Source of the DNA: Bacillus sp. (in: firmicutes)
GTDB taxonomy: Bacteria > Bacillota > Bacilli > Bacillales > Salisediminibacteriaceae
DNA: 51,404 nucleotides
Direction: 5' to 3'
Assembly (NCBI GenBank): GCA_021208645.1
Contig: JAJOJL010000034.1
Span: forward strand, 1 to 51,404
Notes under the pieces: generated by a model
Seen by the model: the letters and a program-made list of their open reading frames with translations, nothing else
Databases searched by the model: none
Told to the model about the DNA's origin: nothing
Made by a program: the position numbers and the translations under genes
In this document: positions 30,796 to 42,273 of the stretch, one piece after another
Layout: each line of letters opens with the position of its first letter
How positions within the stretch are numbered: the first letter of the stretch is position 1

Positions 30796-33700
30796 GCTTC
30801 TTCCCCTTCTTTCATCGTAATCACATGCCCTCCATCAAAAAAGAAGACATGGGTTTCATCAATGGGAACATTCCAACTCTCTTCCAATGCTTCTTGATAC
30901 AAGGATATTTGAAGTTCATAGCGTTCTTTTAAAGTAGAATACGCTTCTGCAAATCCACCTGGAAATCTTCCTTCAATAGTATCTGTCTTGTAATCTAGCA
31001 ACACAATTCTACCAGATTTATCCTGAAACACACAGTCTACTACCCCTTGCATGAGCACCGTTTCATCCTTGCCCCCACTCCATGTTTTAAAAGCTCTCTG
31101 AGCAGGTATGCCTAAACTAAAGGGGATTTCTCTCTCGACCCATTGGGCAGACAACAACCGTTTACCAAGATCTGTTGCAAAAAAGCTAAGGACCTTCTCT
31201 ATATCAATGGCTTCCCCTTGTTCCTTCGTTAACAACTCGTCCTGCACCATCAGCAAAACTTTCTTCTCAATGGATTCCTTCGTAGGGATTTCTACTAGGG
31301 AGATATGCTGCATCAATGCGTGCATAACCGTCCCTGTTTCTGCTGGACTTAATGCTTTCTTTTGTAAAAACTTAGGCCTGTCAGCAAACTCTGAACGGAA
31401 TCCATCGGAAAGCGGTTTATCACTATATTCATCCATTAATTCCTTTTTCAGCTCACTCACTGTTTGTTTTGAACGATGAATGGCTGCAGCTTTGTATGGG
31501 TAACTCCACTCTAAGCGCTCTTTTACCTCACTTTGCTTCTCCGATTTAAACGGCACTGGCATTAGTTGGGCAATACGCTCTTCCATTTCCCCTGTCTGGA
31601 TAAACCCTTCTTCCGCTACTGTTTGAAGTTCATCTTGTTCCACCACGGACAAGGACCATTTTGCTGGATCATATTTTACAGCATCAAAGGAAGATTCTTC
31701 TTCTTCCAGTAAATAATCGATGGCAGCACGGTGTCTGAGGACCGCCGGGCCAACCCAGTCCAAATAGGAACTGCCCTTTTCCCGATCTACTGCCGGTAGA
31801 AGCCAGTCGTCTACAGACAAAAATTCTTTCCATTTATCTATGGATTTTTCTACTTCATTGACTGTTCCTACTAAATACAACTTCTCCTTAGCTCTCGTTA
31901 ATGCCACATACAAAACTCGCATTTCTTCGGCGATAGCTTCTAAATGCATGCGTTTTTTTAATGGCGATTTGAGGTAGTGAAGGATAAGCTACCCGAAGCT
32001 TCGGATCAATGTATTTCGAACCAAACCCCAAATCCTTATGCAGTAAATACTTTCCATACAAGTCCTGCATATTAAACTTTTTATTGGTACCTGCAATGAA
32101 AACAACAGGGAATTCTAAACCTTTACTTTTATGAATCGTCATTATTCTCACGACATCTTCCTGCTCTCCTAGTGCCCTTGCTGTTCCAAGATCGTCTCCA
32201 CGCTCCTGCATTCTCTCCACAAAACGTAAGAATCGGAACAAGCCTCGGAACGAGGTTGCTTCATAAGCACGAGCACGGTCGTACAATGCCCTTAAGTTTG
32301 CTTGTCGCTGCTTTCCGCCTGGAAGGCCTCCCACATAATCAAAATAGCCTGTTTCACGATATAACATCCAAATTAACTCGGATAGGGCACCAGCCCTAGC
32401 CTTCGAACGCCACCGCTCCAGTTTGCCAAGGAAGTTTTCCGCTTTCAACCGTAGCTCTTCTTCAGGCGACTCCACTGCCGTTTTCCTTAATGCATCATAA
32501 TACGAGCCGTGCCGGTCCATAATCCGAACATGGGCCAGTTGTTGCTCTGTTAATCGGTAAACTGGAGAACGCAAAACTGCTGCGACTGGAATATCTTGAT
32601 ACGGATTATCAATAACCTTTAAGAGGGACATCATTACTTGTACTTCTACTGCTTCAAAATAGCCTGTGGATAGGTCCGCATAAATAGGGATACCTTCTTT
32701 TTTACACTCATCCATCATCGTTGCCGCCCAAGGCATAGAGCGCATTAAAATAACAATATCCCGGTATGTTACGGGACGAGCTCCCTTAATAGTTTTATCA
32801 TACACTGGGTGTTTCGATTGAATCAGTTTTTGTATTTGCTGAATAATATAGCGAGTTTCCAATTGTGATGTTTCCAAATCCTCTTCTAAGGAAACCTGTT
32901 CATCTCCTGGCTCTTGAACAGCTATTGGCTTACCTTTATTAATAATAGCTAACTCCGCCTCCAAGCCATCCTGTTTAGGATAGTCTAAATTACCTAGTTT
33001 TAACTCAGCAGCATCATCGTAAGCAATTTCTCCTATAGTCTCATCCATAATTTGTCGGAAAATAAAGTTTGTGGCATCTAACACTTCTGAGCGGCTACGG
33101 AAATTTTTTGCCAAGTCAATCCGCCACCCTTCGCAATCCCCTTCCCTTTTATAAAGCTTATATTTCGTTAAGAACAAAGAAGGCTCTGCTAACCGGAAGC
33201 GGTAAATACTTTGTTTTACATCCCCTACCATAAAACGGTTATTCGCCTTCGCCAACAATGACAAAATCGTTTCTTGAACAAGGTTTGTATCTTGGTATTC
33301 ATCTGTCAGGACTTCATGAAAATGATCCTGGAATTCCTTTGCGGCAACAGTCGGCGTCCAGTTATGATCCGCCGTGTTTTTCTTCCCTAATACGGCTAAG
33401 CAATAATGCTCCAAATCATTGAAATCAACCGTTGCCTTCCCCTGCTTTGCTGCTGCATATCGTTGGGAAAATTCCTTCACTAACCGAACAATAGTGGCAA
33501 CAGACGGAGCCATTTCCTTCAGTTCTTCCACAAAGACAGATGGCTCTTTATTAAATAACTCCTTTTGCATGACTTCCAACTGTTTTTTTTGCACGGTCCC
33601 GTAACCCTTTTACTTGCTCCTTTAGGGATTCATCGACCGCATCTCTTTTTGATATGGTTTTTAATCGACCAAACTTCATCTGCTGGAAGGCATGGTAGAG

Positions 33701-34528
33701 GAGCTCCCACGACTCCACCTTTAGAAGGGATTCTACTAATGATATTTCCACTTCTAAGTTCTCACTGTATTTCGCAGGACCTGCAGGTTCCTTTGTCAAC
33801 TCCATTCCTTTTTGGAGCCAAGACAATATGCCTGTTAGCTGATGCTTTACGTCTTGAAACAAATCTTCTGTCCACGGCAGATCTTCGATTGTTTCTACAT
33901 TCTCAAGCTCGTACGTCTTTACCATTTCATCGAGCCAAGCGTTTGGATCAGGGTGAGAGCGAGAAAAGGTATACAACTTTCCAATTAGTGCCCTTAAGGG
34001 ATCGTCACTTTTATCACTACTGAAACGATCGACCGCATCAAAAAACAGGTCATTATTTTCTTTACCGTATTCCTCTTCAAACAAATCTTCCATTATTTCT
34101 TCCCGGATCAATTCCCCCTCCGTATCGTCTAAAATACGGAAATTTGGATCTACCTCCACGTCAAAGTAATATTGACGTACAACCTTCATACAGAAGGAGT
34201 GAAGAGTAGAAATATTTGCTCGGTTTAATAGTGTTAACTGACGTCGCAAGTGGAGGGAGGCAGGATTTTTCGTTAACTCTTTTTCAATGGCCTCCCCAAT
34301 CCGATTACGCATTTCTGCTGCGGCCGCATTAGTGAAAGTTACGATGAGAAGGCGATCCACATCAATTTGATGCTCGACTATTTTCCGGATGATCCGTTCT
34401 ACAAGTACTGCCGTTTTTTCCACTTCCCAGCCTGCTGCCGCTACTAAAATATTATTCCCTGTCGCATCAATGGCTTTCCACTGATCATCGGTCCATGTAG
34501 CACCTTCTGGCTTGGGGCTAATCTTCAT
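30792..34528 (-). CDS. addA: ATP-dependent helicase/nuclease subunit AddA, two frameshifts
   Basis: AddA is the UvrD-like helicase and nuclease subunit of AddAB, which resects double-strand breaks up to Chi. Landmarks are GATWTDDQWKAID, VTFTNAAAAEMRNRI, DVKQSIYRFRLAEPSLF, TIHKSKGLEFPVVFIAGT and the RecB-type nuclease motif IVLLDYKTDTI. Two A-run breaks occur near 33590 and 31952, each one A too many. The Walker A region is odd: expected VAAAAGSGKTA reads VAAAGWEVEKTA, explained by three one-base insertions that together keep the frame. As written, the ATPase site would be lost. The restored length is about 1243 residues, as in B. subtilis. Confidence 0.9.
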
Positions 34529-37500
34529 CCTTTTCCCCTCCTTCTTTACGGATTTTATCCAATACTTCTTCCTTCTTTAACTTCCCAACCCGGCGGTAAT
34601 CGTTTGTCTCCAATGTAGGATCAAACTGACAAACTGGTTTAAAGGAACAATAGGTACAAGCTACATGTTGTTTGTTTTTCACAGGTGTTATATCTATCTT
34701 ACCGTCTGTGATTGCAGAGCCTATTTCCTCTACTTTCTTTCTTAGAAATTGCTTTAATGCTACGTAATCTTCATCGGAGATGACCGATGAATCTTTATAG
34801 AATTCGCCACTTTCTTTAATTGCAGCAGGAATAATATTGGATCGTCCTCCAGTTTCTAAATTATGGTCCATAAGTTTTGCCACATCTGGATTAGCACTTA
34901 TGAGGCCTTTCATCTTAAACTCTTTGAAAAGTTCTTCTTCAATTTGCTCTACCGTAAGCTTTTCATTACGCTGTAAAAGTGGATTGTGTACATGAAAATA
35001 AAGAACGCCTGCAGGAGAGGCTTTAGCACCTAACCATTTTTCTGAGAAACTGATCACTACATCTAAATAAATAAGCATTTGTAATGATAAGCCGTAATAT
35101 ACGTCTGTTAATTGAACATCTTTTTTACTAGATTTATAGTCGATAACTCGAAGTAATAAGCCATTAGCCCCTTGTGACTTATCAACTCTGTCAATTCTCC
35201 CAACTAATTGTAGCTTCGATCCATTATCTAGTTGAAATTGTAACGGAGGTAGGTCTTGATTTGGACCAAAGGCCACCTCTAACCCTATTGGAGAAAACCC
35301 AGATGATTTAGATTGCTCTGCTAAAACAGAAGAGGCCCTTGCCACCACTTCCTCTAGTTTTTGTTTAATATAGTTATATCGATTCGAACTAAGCAAAATC
35401 TCCCGTTGGATTTTAGGCGCTAATTCTGCAACAATTGTCTTTGCCAATGTCTCACATTCTGCCTTCGTAAGCTGGGAAAAATCTTTTCCCGCCTTCCGCA
35501 AATGTTCGGCCATTTCCTTTAAAGCTGCGTGAAACAACGTCCCAATATCTGGCGCTTCTAACTTGTACGTCTCCCGGTCCCGTAAGCTAAGGCCATAGTT
35601 GGCATATTGAGCAAATGGGCAGGATTGGTATTGTTCCATTCTCGACACGCTTGTTTGTAATTCCGTTCCATATAATGTCTGACTCAATTCCTTAGATAAG
35701 GGCTTGGCTGTATTCTCATAAAACAAACTATGAAGAACCTGTTTCACTTGGAAATGCCAAGATTCATTTTCTACAAACCAATTATACGCATCCCACCAAA
35801 ACTCTGGTATTGGATAGCCTTTTTTTCCAAGCTTGAAGCTCGTACGTTAAGAAAGATAACGTTTTTCTTGGAGTGTTAATAAATCCTAATTGTTCATCAT
35901 CGGGCATATCTGTCGGTTCATGGAACCACAGCTTTTCTTCAACTTGTGGGAACATATCCTTTACACGTTTTAATACTATGGAAGGCTGTAAACTTTTTCC
36001 TTCATCATCCGCTAATGGATACGTTAAATACAGCCTTTCTGATGGCGTACATTGAGCCATGTAGATAAGGAATGTTTCATTTAATAGCTGACGGGTACTG
36101 CTTGGCGCTATAGAGAGCCCTTCCTTCTGCAAACTTTCCCGTTCTTCTTCTGAGACAATTCCCCCTTCATCAGGTTTAGCTGGAAGCACCCCTTCATTTA
36201 TTCCTAATAGGAAAGCACAACGAACATTAGATAATCGGGAATGCTCCATATCAGCAACGATAACTTGATCAATGGCTGGAGGAATAATAGAAAATTTCAT
36301 ACTTTCTAGCCCTGTATCAAGCATGTTATGAAACAAATCAAGACTTATCTTTTCTTCCCCTGTCATTTCTACCATTTGATCTAATAGTTCAATGACAGCC
36401 CCCCAGACTTGATCATGTTCTTTTGCTTCCTGTGGATGACCTTCATCTACAGCATGGTTACGTAACATTTCTATTTTTTTTGGAACGTGACAAGTTTCTA
36501 AATAGGAATAAAGTACTTCGCAACGTTCCTGTACGGTTTTTGCCCGTTTCATCCCCTTTTCAAGGGTAATAAGGGGGGTCGTTAAAAGGGCTCTTAGCTC
36601 ATTAATTTCTCTTTCAAAACGTTCCTCTTCTATTGTCCGGATTCGCTCTCCATCTGCAGAGGTGCGGACACGGCGGTATGTCCATGGGTCCTTTTGGTAC
36701 CATTTGCTCCCTTGGATTCCATAGGAAAGGACGTAATTTTCCAGTTGGTCTACCCGTTCACGCATCATTGTTACATTTTCTGATAGGGGAAAAAGCATAT
36801 CTGTTTTAAAGGCGCGAAACACTGCTTCATAACGCCAATGCCCTTGAATCACTTCTAATGACGAACGAATAAATTCAATAACTGGATGGTTGAGCATAGA
36901 CCGCTTTTGGTCCATAAATAAAGGAATTTCATAATCTGTGAAAATGGTATCTAATAGGTCAACATAATCTCCAAGGTTTCTTAATACAATGGCCATATCT
37001 TGAAAACGGTAATTTTCGTCCCTTACTAAATGAAGGATTTCCCTTGCTACCCCTTCTACTTCACTACGGCGATGAACGGCAGCAATCATTTCAATGCCGC
37101 TATGATCGTCCATGGTGACAGATGGGCGAACATCAAAATTAGCCTCTAAATGGGGTTAATGCAGAGACAGGAATCGATAGATCCTTTAGGACAACCGCCT
37201 CCTCTACCTTCACCTTAGTTCGGCTACACACATCACTTAGCTCTTGGTAGGTTTTCGCAGTTTCAAAGAACAAATCTAGTTCATTCAACCTCTCCTCCGC
37301 TCCATAAGGCCGGTCAAGGGTCAATGCTAGCTTCACATTCGTACAATTCATAAATAATTGCTCCAAAACAGAGAGCTCCAAAGGTGTAAAGCTATAGAAT
37401 CCGTCAATATAAATATCTGCATTCTTTAAATAAGCTGATTGTGAAATTTTCTCAGCTAGCAGCTTTAAAAAGTCTTCTGAACCTATATAATGATCGGCCA

Positions 37501-38030
37501 TTTCCATTTCTAACCTTTGAAAAACAAGATGAATATCATGTAACTTTTCTTGAAGAACTATATCCTGTGGACGCTTTTTTGTTTTGTTCTTTAAAGAGTT
37601 ATACTTTTCCATGAGCATGTCGTTGGAAACAGAATATCGTTTAAATTCACCAATAAATTGCTCAAGTTGTTCAATAAAACCATTCGTATCTGTCGCCTTG
37701 CCAAAATAGTAAAATTGCTTTTCTCTTTCTCTACTATTTTCCGAAGGAGCATGTGAATGCCTGATCGTTGTATATGATATTTTGAAATACCACCGGTTTC
37801 TTGCAAGATTCGTAAAGCTAATCTGGAAAAACTCAACACTTGAACCCTAGTTGTTCCCCGTTGTTTTGCTTGGATAATCTGCATTTCCGTTTGGAATGTC
37901 ATCTGATCTGGCACCAAGTAAATGATGGGATTTCCTCGTTGGATTTTCTTTTCGTTTTATTCATAACTTCCTTTAGGATAGTTGTGGTCTTCCCTGTACC
38001 TGTTCGTCCTAATATAAAGGAAATGGACAA
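34518..38030 (-). CDS. addB: helicase-exonuclease subunit AddB, four frameshifts
   Basis: AddB is the second nuclease subunit of AddAB. The restored protein has 1170 residues. It starts at TTG (38030, after GAGGTG) with SISFILGRTGTGKTTT, the Walker A of its inactive helicase. The C-terminal nuclease has the iron-sulfur cysteines: one in YQSCPFAQYANYGL and three in ACTYCSFKPVCQFD, plus VIDYKSSKKDV. Single-base breaks lie near 37933 (CCC should be CCCC), 37697 (TTTT should be TTTTT), 37157 (CCCC should be CCC) and 35822 (seven A should be six). The net length is divisible by three. An insertion sequence lies 157 bp upstream. Confidence 0.9.
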
Positions 38031-38109
38031 AACCTCTTCACCTCTTTATCTTTCCAGTCATAAGGGGAAAAACCCTCTTAGTATTAATCTATTAGTTTTA
38101 TGCTTGAAA

Positions 38110-38186
38110 AATAATAAATTCTTAAAGGCTCTTTTCGTAAACTTTGTTGCTTTTTCAGTAAAAGCTTGGTGGAGCGAAAGGCGGCG
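38110..38186. repeat. remnant of a Bacillaceae intergenic repeat cut by the IS
   Basis: AAAGGCTCTTTTCG, AACTTTGTTGCTTTTTCAG and GGTGGAGCGAAAGGCGGCG resemble one end of the GC-rich repeat family seen at 25586. The element stops exactly where the insertion sequence begins and does not continue on the other side. Confidence 0.5.
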
Positions 38187-38216
38187 TGTAACCGTCAAGT
38201 ACAATTAAACAGTTTT
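38187..38216. repeat. left terminal inverted repeat of the IS21 element
   Basis: TGTAACCGTCAAGTA begins the element and the first AAACAGTTTT block follows at its inner end. Confidence 0.75.
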
Positions 38217-38292
38217 TGATAAATAATTTTAAACAGTTTTCATCAATTAAGATTCAACACTTTGATACTTGATTTAATTAAGTGTTTTTGTT

Positions 38293-38329
38293 GATGCCAT
38301 AGATTTTTAAATCAAAAATCTATGGCATC
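38293..38329. terminator. perfect hairpin inside the left IS end
   Basis: GATGCCATAGATTTTT pairs perfectly with AAAAATCTATGGCATC. No T run follows. Its position between the IS genes and the left end suggests a barrier that stops transcription passing through the element. Confidence 0.6.
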
Positions 38330-38375
38330 GGCATAAATCATTGTTTTCTCTAACTTAGTGATTGGCTAACACTAC

Positions 38376-38702
38376 TTATATCCAAGTGTTCTTTCCTAGT
38401 AGCTTCTCAAGATCATACTTTTCGCTTTTTAAATCCTCAACTTCCTTTCTAAGTAAATCAACCTCTTCTAACAATCTACTAATTTTCGTTTGATCATCGA
38501 TGCCCTCCTCATATGCTGTACCTTTTACAATGCACCAATGATTATATCTAAGTAAATCATCCTCCATAGTTGGACGAATCTTATCAGAAGTATTTGCTTT
38601 CTTGTTGTTTTCCATGACCCATTCCCTTACCGACACTTCATCAACTCTAAACCCATATGACTTAAAAAACTTAATTACTTCTTCTTGGTTTAAAACACTC
38701 AT
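38376..38702 (-). CDS. third ORF of the IS21 element, coiled-coil protein
   Basis: This 108-residue protein lies after istB. It starts MSVLNQEEVIKFF nine bases after GAGGAG; an ATG at 38735 lies further upstream. The C-terminal part (ISRLLEEVDLLRKEVEDLK) forms a clear coiled coil. I do not recognise its function. It may be an accessory protein of this IS subgroup or a passenger. Confidence 0.65.
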   Translation of the reverse strand: MSVLNQEEVIKFFKSYGFRVDEVSVREWVMENNKKANTSDKIRPTMEDDLLRYNHWCIVKGTAYEEGIDDQTKISRLLEEVDLLRKEVEDLKSEKYDLEKLLGKNTWI

Positions 38703-38718
38703 TTTCGTTTTCTCCTCT

Positions 38719-39492
38719 CTAAGATTCAACCTCATTATTATCGAATATAGCTTTTCTGTATTTCATCCTAATGCTGTCTTGCTCTTCGCTAAAGGTCAAA
38801 ATCTCACTACGATGAAGGAGCCGATCTAGGATTGCTGTAGTTAGCGTCGGGTCTCCCAGGAACTTCCCCCATTCCCCTGGGCCTTTGTTAGATGTAAGGA
38901 TGAAGGCTGCCTTGTCGTACATTTCATAAATGAATTGAAAGAACAAGTGAGCATCCTGGGCTTCGTATGCCATATACATAACGTCATCAATGATGATGAG
39001 GTCGGACTTAATGATTCGCTTATACCTTGTCCTAGACTTCCCTATGTACTCTCTTGATTTGAGAACATAGATGAGGCGATCCATAGATATAAAAGATACC
39101 TGGTAGCCACTTTCAACGGCGTGAATACCTAAAGCAGTTGAGAGATGCGTCTTTCCCACACCAGTTGGTCCCATCATAATTAAGGTGAAACACTCATCGA
39201 TCCAAGAGAGTTGTTTTAATACATTTAATTGTTTTTCTCCAATCGCCGTTTGTTCTTCAAGGCGAAAGTTCTCAAATGTCAGAACATCTGGGAATTCTGC
39301 CCACTTCATTAGTTTCTCACTGTTTTTTCTCTCCCTACAGTTCATTTCATGACGTAGGATTTCATGTATAAACTCGTAATATGTCCATCCTTTTGCTTCT
39401 GCTTCTCTCAAGAATGTAGGAAGTTCTTTGGCTGTCTCGGCTAATCGCAAGGCCCGACACTTATCCTGTAGTATTTCATAGGGCTGATTCAT
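38719..39492 (-). CDS. istB: IS21-family ATPase IstB
   Basis: This 257-residue DnaA/DnaC-like ATPase assists the IstA transposase in choosing the target. Walker A is GPTGVGKTHLSTALG, Walker B is DLIIIDDVMYM, and ILTSNKGPGEWG is the sensor region. Its start overlaps the istA stop by four bases. Confidence 0.93.
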   Translation of the reverse strand: MNQPYEILQDKCRALRLAETAKELPTFLREAEAKGWTYYEFIHEILRHEMNCRERKNSEKLMKWAEFPDVLTFENFRLEEQTAIGEKQLNVLKQLSWIDECFTLIMMGPTGVGKTHLSTALGIHAVESGYQVSFISMDRLIYVLKSREYIGKSRTRYKRIIKSDLIIIDDVMYMAYEAQDAHLFFQFIYEMYDKAAFILTSNKGPGEWGKFLGDPTLTTAILDRLLHRSEILTFSEEQDSIRMKYRKAIFDNNEVES

Positions 39493-41055
39493 CTGTTTCT
39501 ACCTCCCTGAAGAACACTGAAATAGATGTCATCTTTTCGCTCTGGTGCTACTAGATCCTTATATTTTTCATTTACAGTTCCAGGGTCCTTTCCTTGCTTT
39601 CTGTTTTGGACCTCTAAAGAGATAGCGATATCCCGTAAATCATTCGCACTTGTCAGCCGTAGCCGTCTCATTTCATAAATTGCCTCTTCAGCGAAGGTTG
39701 GATACTTTAAGATGACAGATTGCACCACTTTAAGTTGATCAATTATATGACGAGGGTAATGCTCGGACAATAGATCGATTAACCACTTCGCAATTTCTTT
39801 ATCGTTTAACATTTCCTCCACCTGCCCAATCAAGAGGTCGCGCTTAGTCTGCTTACGAATCCGGTGAGAGGGGTCTGATATGAGCTCTCCTTTTCCTTTT
39901 GCGATTACATGTTTTGCCAAGACTTGTCCGTTTTTCTGTAGGCGTATATATACATATTCTCCATCAGTATTGACATAGGCAGTATTTGGTGCACCCTTAC
40001 GGTATGTACCTCGAGGTACACTATATCGGTTACCATCGAAACGAATGATATTGTCTTTGTGGATATCTCTTGATATACTGGAATCGAAGATATCTTCAAA
40101 AATGTAAGTTCCAGAGACCTTTTGAAGGTGTTGCTTTTCCAGGGCGTACACCTCAACGGGTCTTTTTTTTAGTATTATGATGAACCTTATAATTCCCTGT
40201 ACGTTTTAGCCATCTCATACACGAATTCTGCCAATCTATTAAATTATCAAAAGTTCGGTTCTTCGCAAAATTATTTTTCACATACTTCACTACTTGTTCT
40301 ATTTTTCCTTTGGACTCCGGATCGGATTTCCTACAGAGATATACTTTAAACTTTCTTGTCTGTTGGTACTTGGTAAATTCCGTTGTCATGATAAGATCCC
40401 CAGCATTTTCACTGACTGCCAATAAACGATCTTGGTCATAGACTATTTCAATAGACATTCCTCCAAAATGCCGGAAGGCATTCTCGTGCATTCGGATAAG
40501 GTCATGTGATTTAAATGGCCGGTCTAACCACTCAACGTATTTGTATCTAGAGTGTGCTAGCACAAACCCAATGAAGTAAAGCCTTTTGTATGTCCCATCT
40601 GTAGTAGGGAGCCTAATTTGACCAAAATCCACTTGAATCTGTAGCCCCATTGGTAGTTCAGGAACTGCACTAAAGTCCCTTTCTGAAAACACCTTCGGAA
40701 GATGATAAGCCTCTCGAATATCATTTACATAATTCCTCACTGTTCCTTCAGTGACAGAACTGACATTCAATTTATCCTCCAGCCAGTCAAATACTTGAGC
40801 TCCTGTTAAGTCAGGATGTTCCTTGATCCACTCTAGAATTTCCTCACGGTATGGATCAAGTTTCTTACTTCTTGTCTGTAATGAAATCGCAAATAAATAA
40901 AATTCTTCTGGCGTCATTTTTCCGTATTCAATCACCCTATTCCTTGAAATTTTTAATTTTCTGGCAATCGAGCTATTAGAAAACCCTTCGCTGCGAAGCC
41001 TATGAATCTCGTTGTATGTTATCAACTTTTCCACTTCCTGTTCCTCACTTTCCAT
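39489..41055 (-). CDS. istA: IS21-family transposase IstA, one frameshift
   Basis: The restored transposase has about 521 residues. An N-terminal helix-turn-helix (GFSNSSIARKLKISRNRVIE) precedes the DDE catalytic core with IQVDFGQIRL, IVYDQDRLLAVS and SDPESKGKIEQVVKYVK as the three acidic positions. A C-terminal beta-barrel with RYSVPRGTYRKG follows. The frame breaks near 40170 in a run of eight A that should be seven (HHNTKKRPVEVYALEK). The element may be active if that is a base-call error. Confidence 0.9.
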
Positions 41056-41141
41056 AGACTACTTAAAGTATATAGAAAGTGAACTATTTAAGGTAAACTG
41101 TTTAATCTTATTTGTTGAATTCTGTTTACTCTTATTTGTGG

Positions 41142-41171
41142 AAAACTGTTTATTCTAGTTTAACGTTTACA
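41142..41171. repeat. right terminal inverted repeat of the IS21 element
   Basis: Read leftward, TGTAAACGTTAAACTAG begins the element and AAACAGTTTT follows. Two more such blocks occur at 41082-41130. Confidence 0.75.
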
Positions 41172-41748
41172 AATAAGTGGTTTGATAAGAAGAATTATAT
41201 TATGAATGTGAAGCACTACACTTAAATGTAGTGTAGTGCTTTGAATTATATAAATGGCATTTTAGAATTATTTTCATATAAATTTCGTGCCCTTTCTAAA
41301 AGGTGATATAAGCACTGTGTCAATTGATTTGGAGCCTCTGCGGGTATGACTACGGAGCCAGCCAGGGGACCAGATGAAACTAAGGTTTTGGCTCAGCCAA
41401 ACTAGGCTATCATGCCGGCCACTCCAATTCAAGTGCATGTCTATATCAATGTTGGTTTTATACATAGAAAGCTTTTGTATAGCCAGGTTTCTTTTAAAAG
41501 CACTACAGAAAGTAACGGATGCGAGAGTTTAAGAGGCTCTAACTGATGTTATTGTACGAAGGTGGAGTTTAATTAACTAATATTTTTTAAGCTGCAATCA
41601 ATTTTGCAGCATTTTTTGCGCTTCTATACTGGAAATTGATGATAGACTTAATTTGAGACAGCATCATTATTTTTTCAAAATAACTGTAACTTTTATTGCT
41701 TTCATCCGTTGTAATGTGTAAATCCAGTACAGAAAGAAGGGTGAGATA
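41172..41748. other. intergenic stretch with no recognised gene
   Basis: A hairpin at 41210-41242 (AAGCACTACAC with GTGTAGTGCTT) lies just outside the IS end. The part 41320-41430 is richer in G and C (GGAGCCAGCCAGGGG, ATGCCGGCCACTCC) and could be a gene remnant or an RNA, but I can show neither. An open frame of 63 codons on the minus strand lacks a ribosome binding site. Confidence 0.4.
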
Positions 41749-42273
41749 TTGGAACAGGACTATATTAAACAAAAAGTGAATGATTGGTATCATGAATACA
41801 GTGATGATTTATATAAATATGTTTTCTTTATGATTGGGGATCATTATCAAACAAAAGATATATTACAAGATACATTTCTTCGTGCCTTTAATAGTTTCGA
41901 ATCTTTTCAAGGGACAGGAGAAAAAAGTTGGCTTTTTAGAATCGCACGGAATCTAACTATTGATTATATTCGGAAGAAGAAGCCTGTTGCCTATATAATG
42001 GAGGCATTTCCACAAATACAAACTTCAGAGAAAACCCCTGAACAGTTAGCGCTGTTTAATGAAACTGAAAAAGAATTATATGTGGGTTTAAGAAGGATAA
42101 AAAGGTCTTATCGAGATGTAATTGTGTTGAGAAAAATCAGGGGATTTACAATTTCGGAGACCTCGCAAATTCTTGGTTGGACAGAAAATAAAGTTAAAGT
42201 CAATTTGTATAGAGGTTTGAAAGCCCTGAAACACCAATTGGAAAAAGGGGGATATTTTCATGAGTCAATTTGA
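41749..42273 (+). CDS. ECF-type RNA polymerase sigma factor
   Basis: This 174-residue protein has sigma region 2 (YKYVFFMIGDHYQTKDILQDTFLRAF, then SWLFRIARNLTIDYIRKKK) and region 4 with a helix-turn-helix (RDVIVLRKIRGFTISETSQILGWTENKVKVNLYR). The start is TTG at 41749 after AAGGGTGAG. It is followed, with a 14-base overlap, by a one-helix membrane protein that is probably its anti-sigma factor. ECF factors usually drive their own promoter; no match was identified here. Confidence 0.88.
   Translation: MEQDYIKQKVNDWYHEYSDDLYKYVFFMIGDHYQTKDILQDTFLRAFNSFESFQGTGEKSWLFRIARNLTIDYIRKKKPVAYIMEAFPQIQTSEKTPEQLALFNETEKELYVGLRRIKRSYRDVIVLRKIRGFTISETSQILGWTENKVKVNLYRGLKALKHQLEKGGYFHESI

Larger units (their letters stand above)
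38187..41171 (-). mobile_element. IS21-family insertion sequence (about 2985 bp)
   Basis: The ends are imperfect inverted repeats: the left starts TGTAACCGTCAAGTA and reaches AAACAGTTTT; the right, read inward, starts TGTAAACGTTAAACTAG and reaches AAACAGTTTT. AAACAG-type blocks recur inside both ends (two on the left, three on the right), as expected for IstA binding sites. It carries istA, istB and a third small ORF, all reading left. The bases flanking the ends (GCGGCG left, AATAAG right) are not a target duplication. Confidence 0.85.

Noticed and set aside
41274-41465. 63-codon ORF on the minus strand
   Set aside because: No ribosome binding site, no family match, and composition unlike the real genes nearby.
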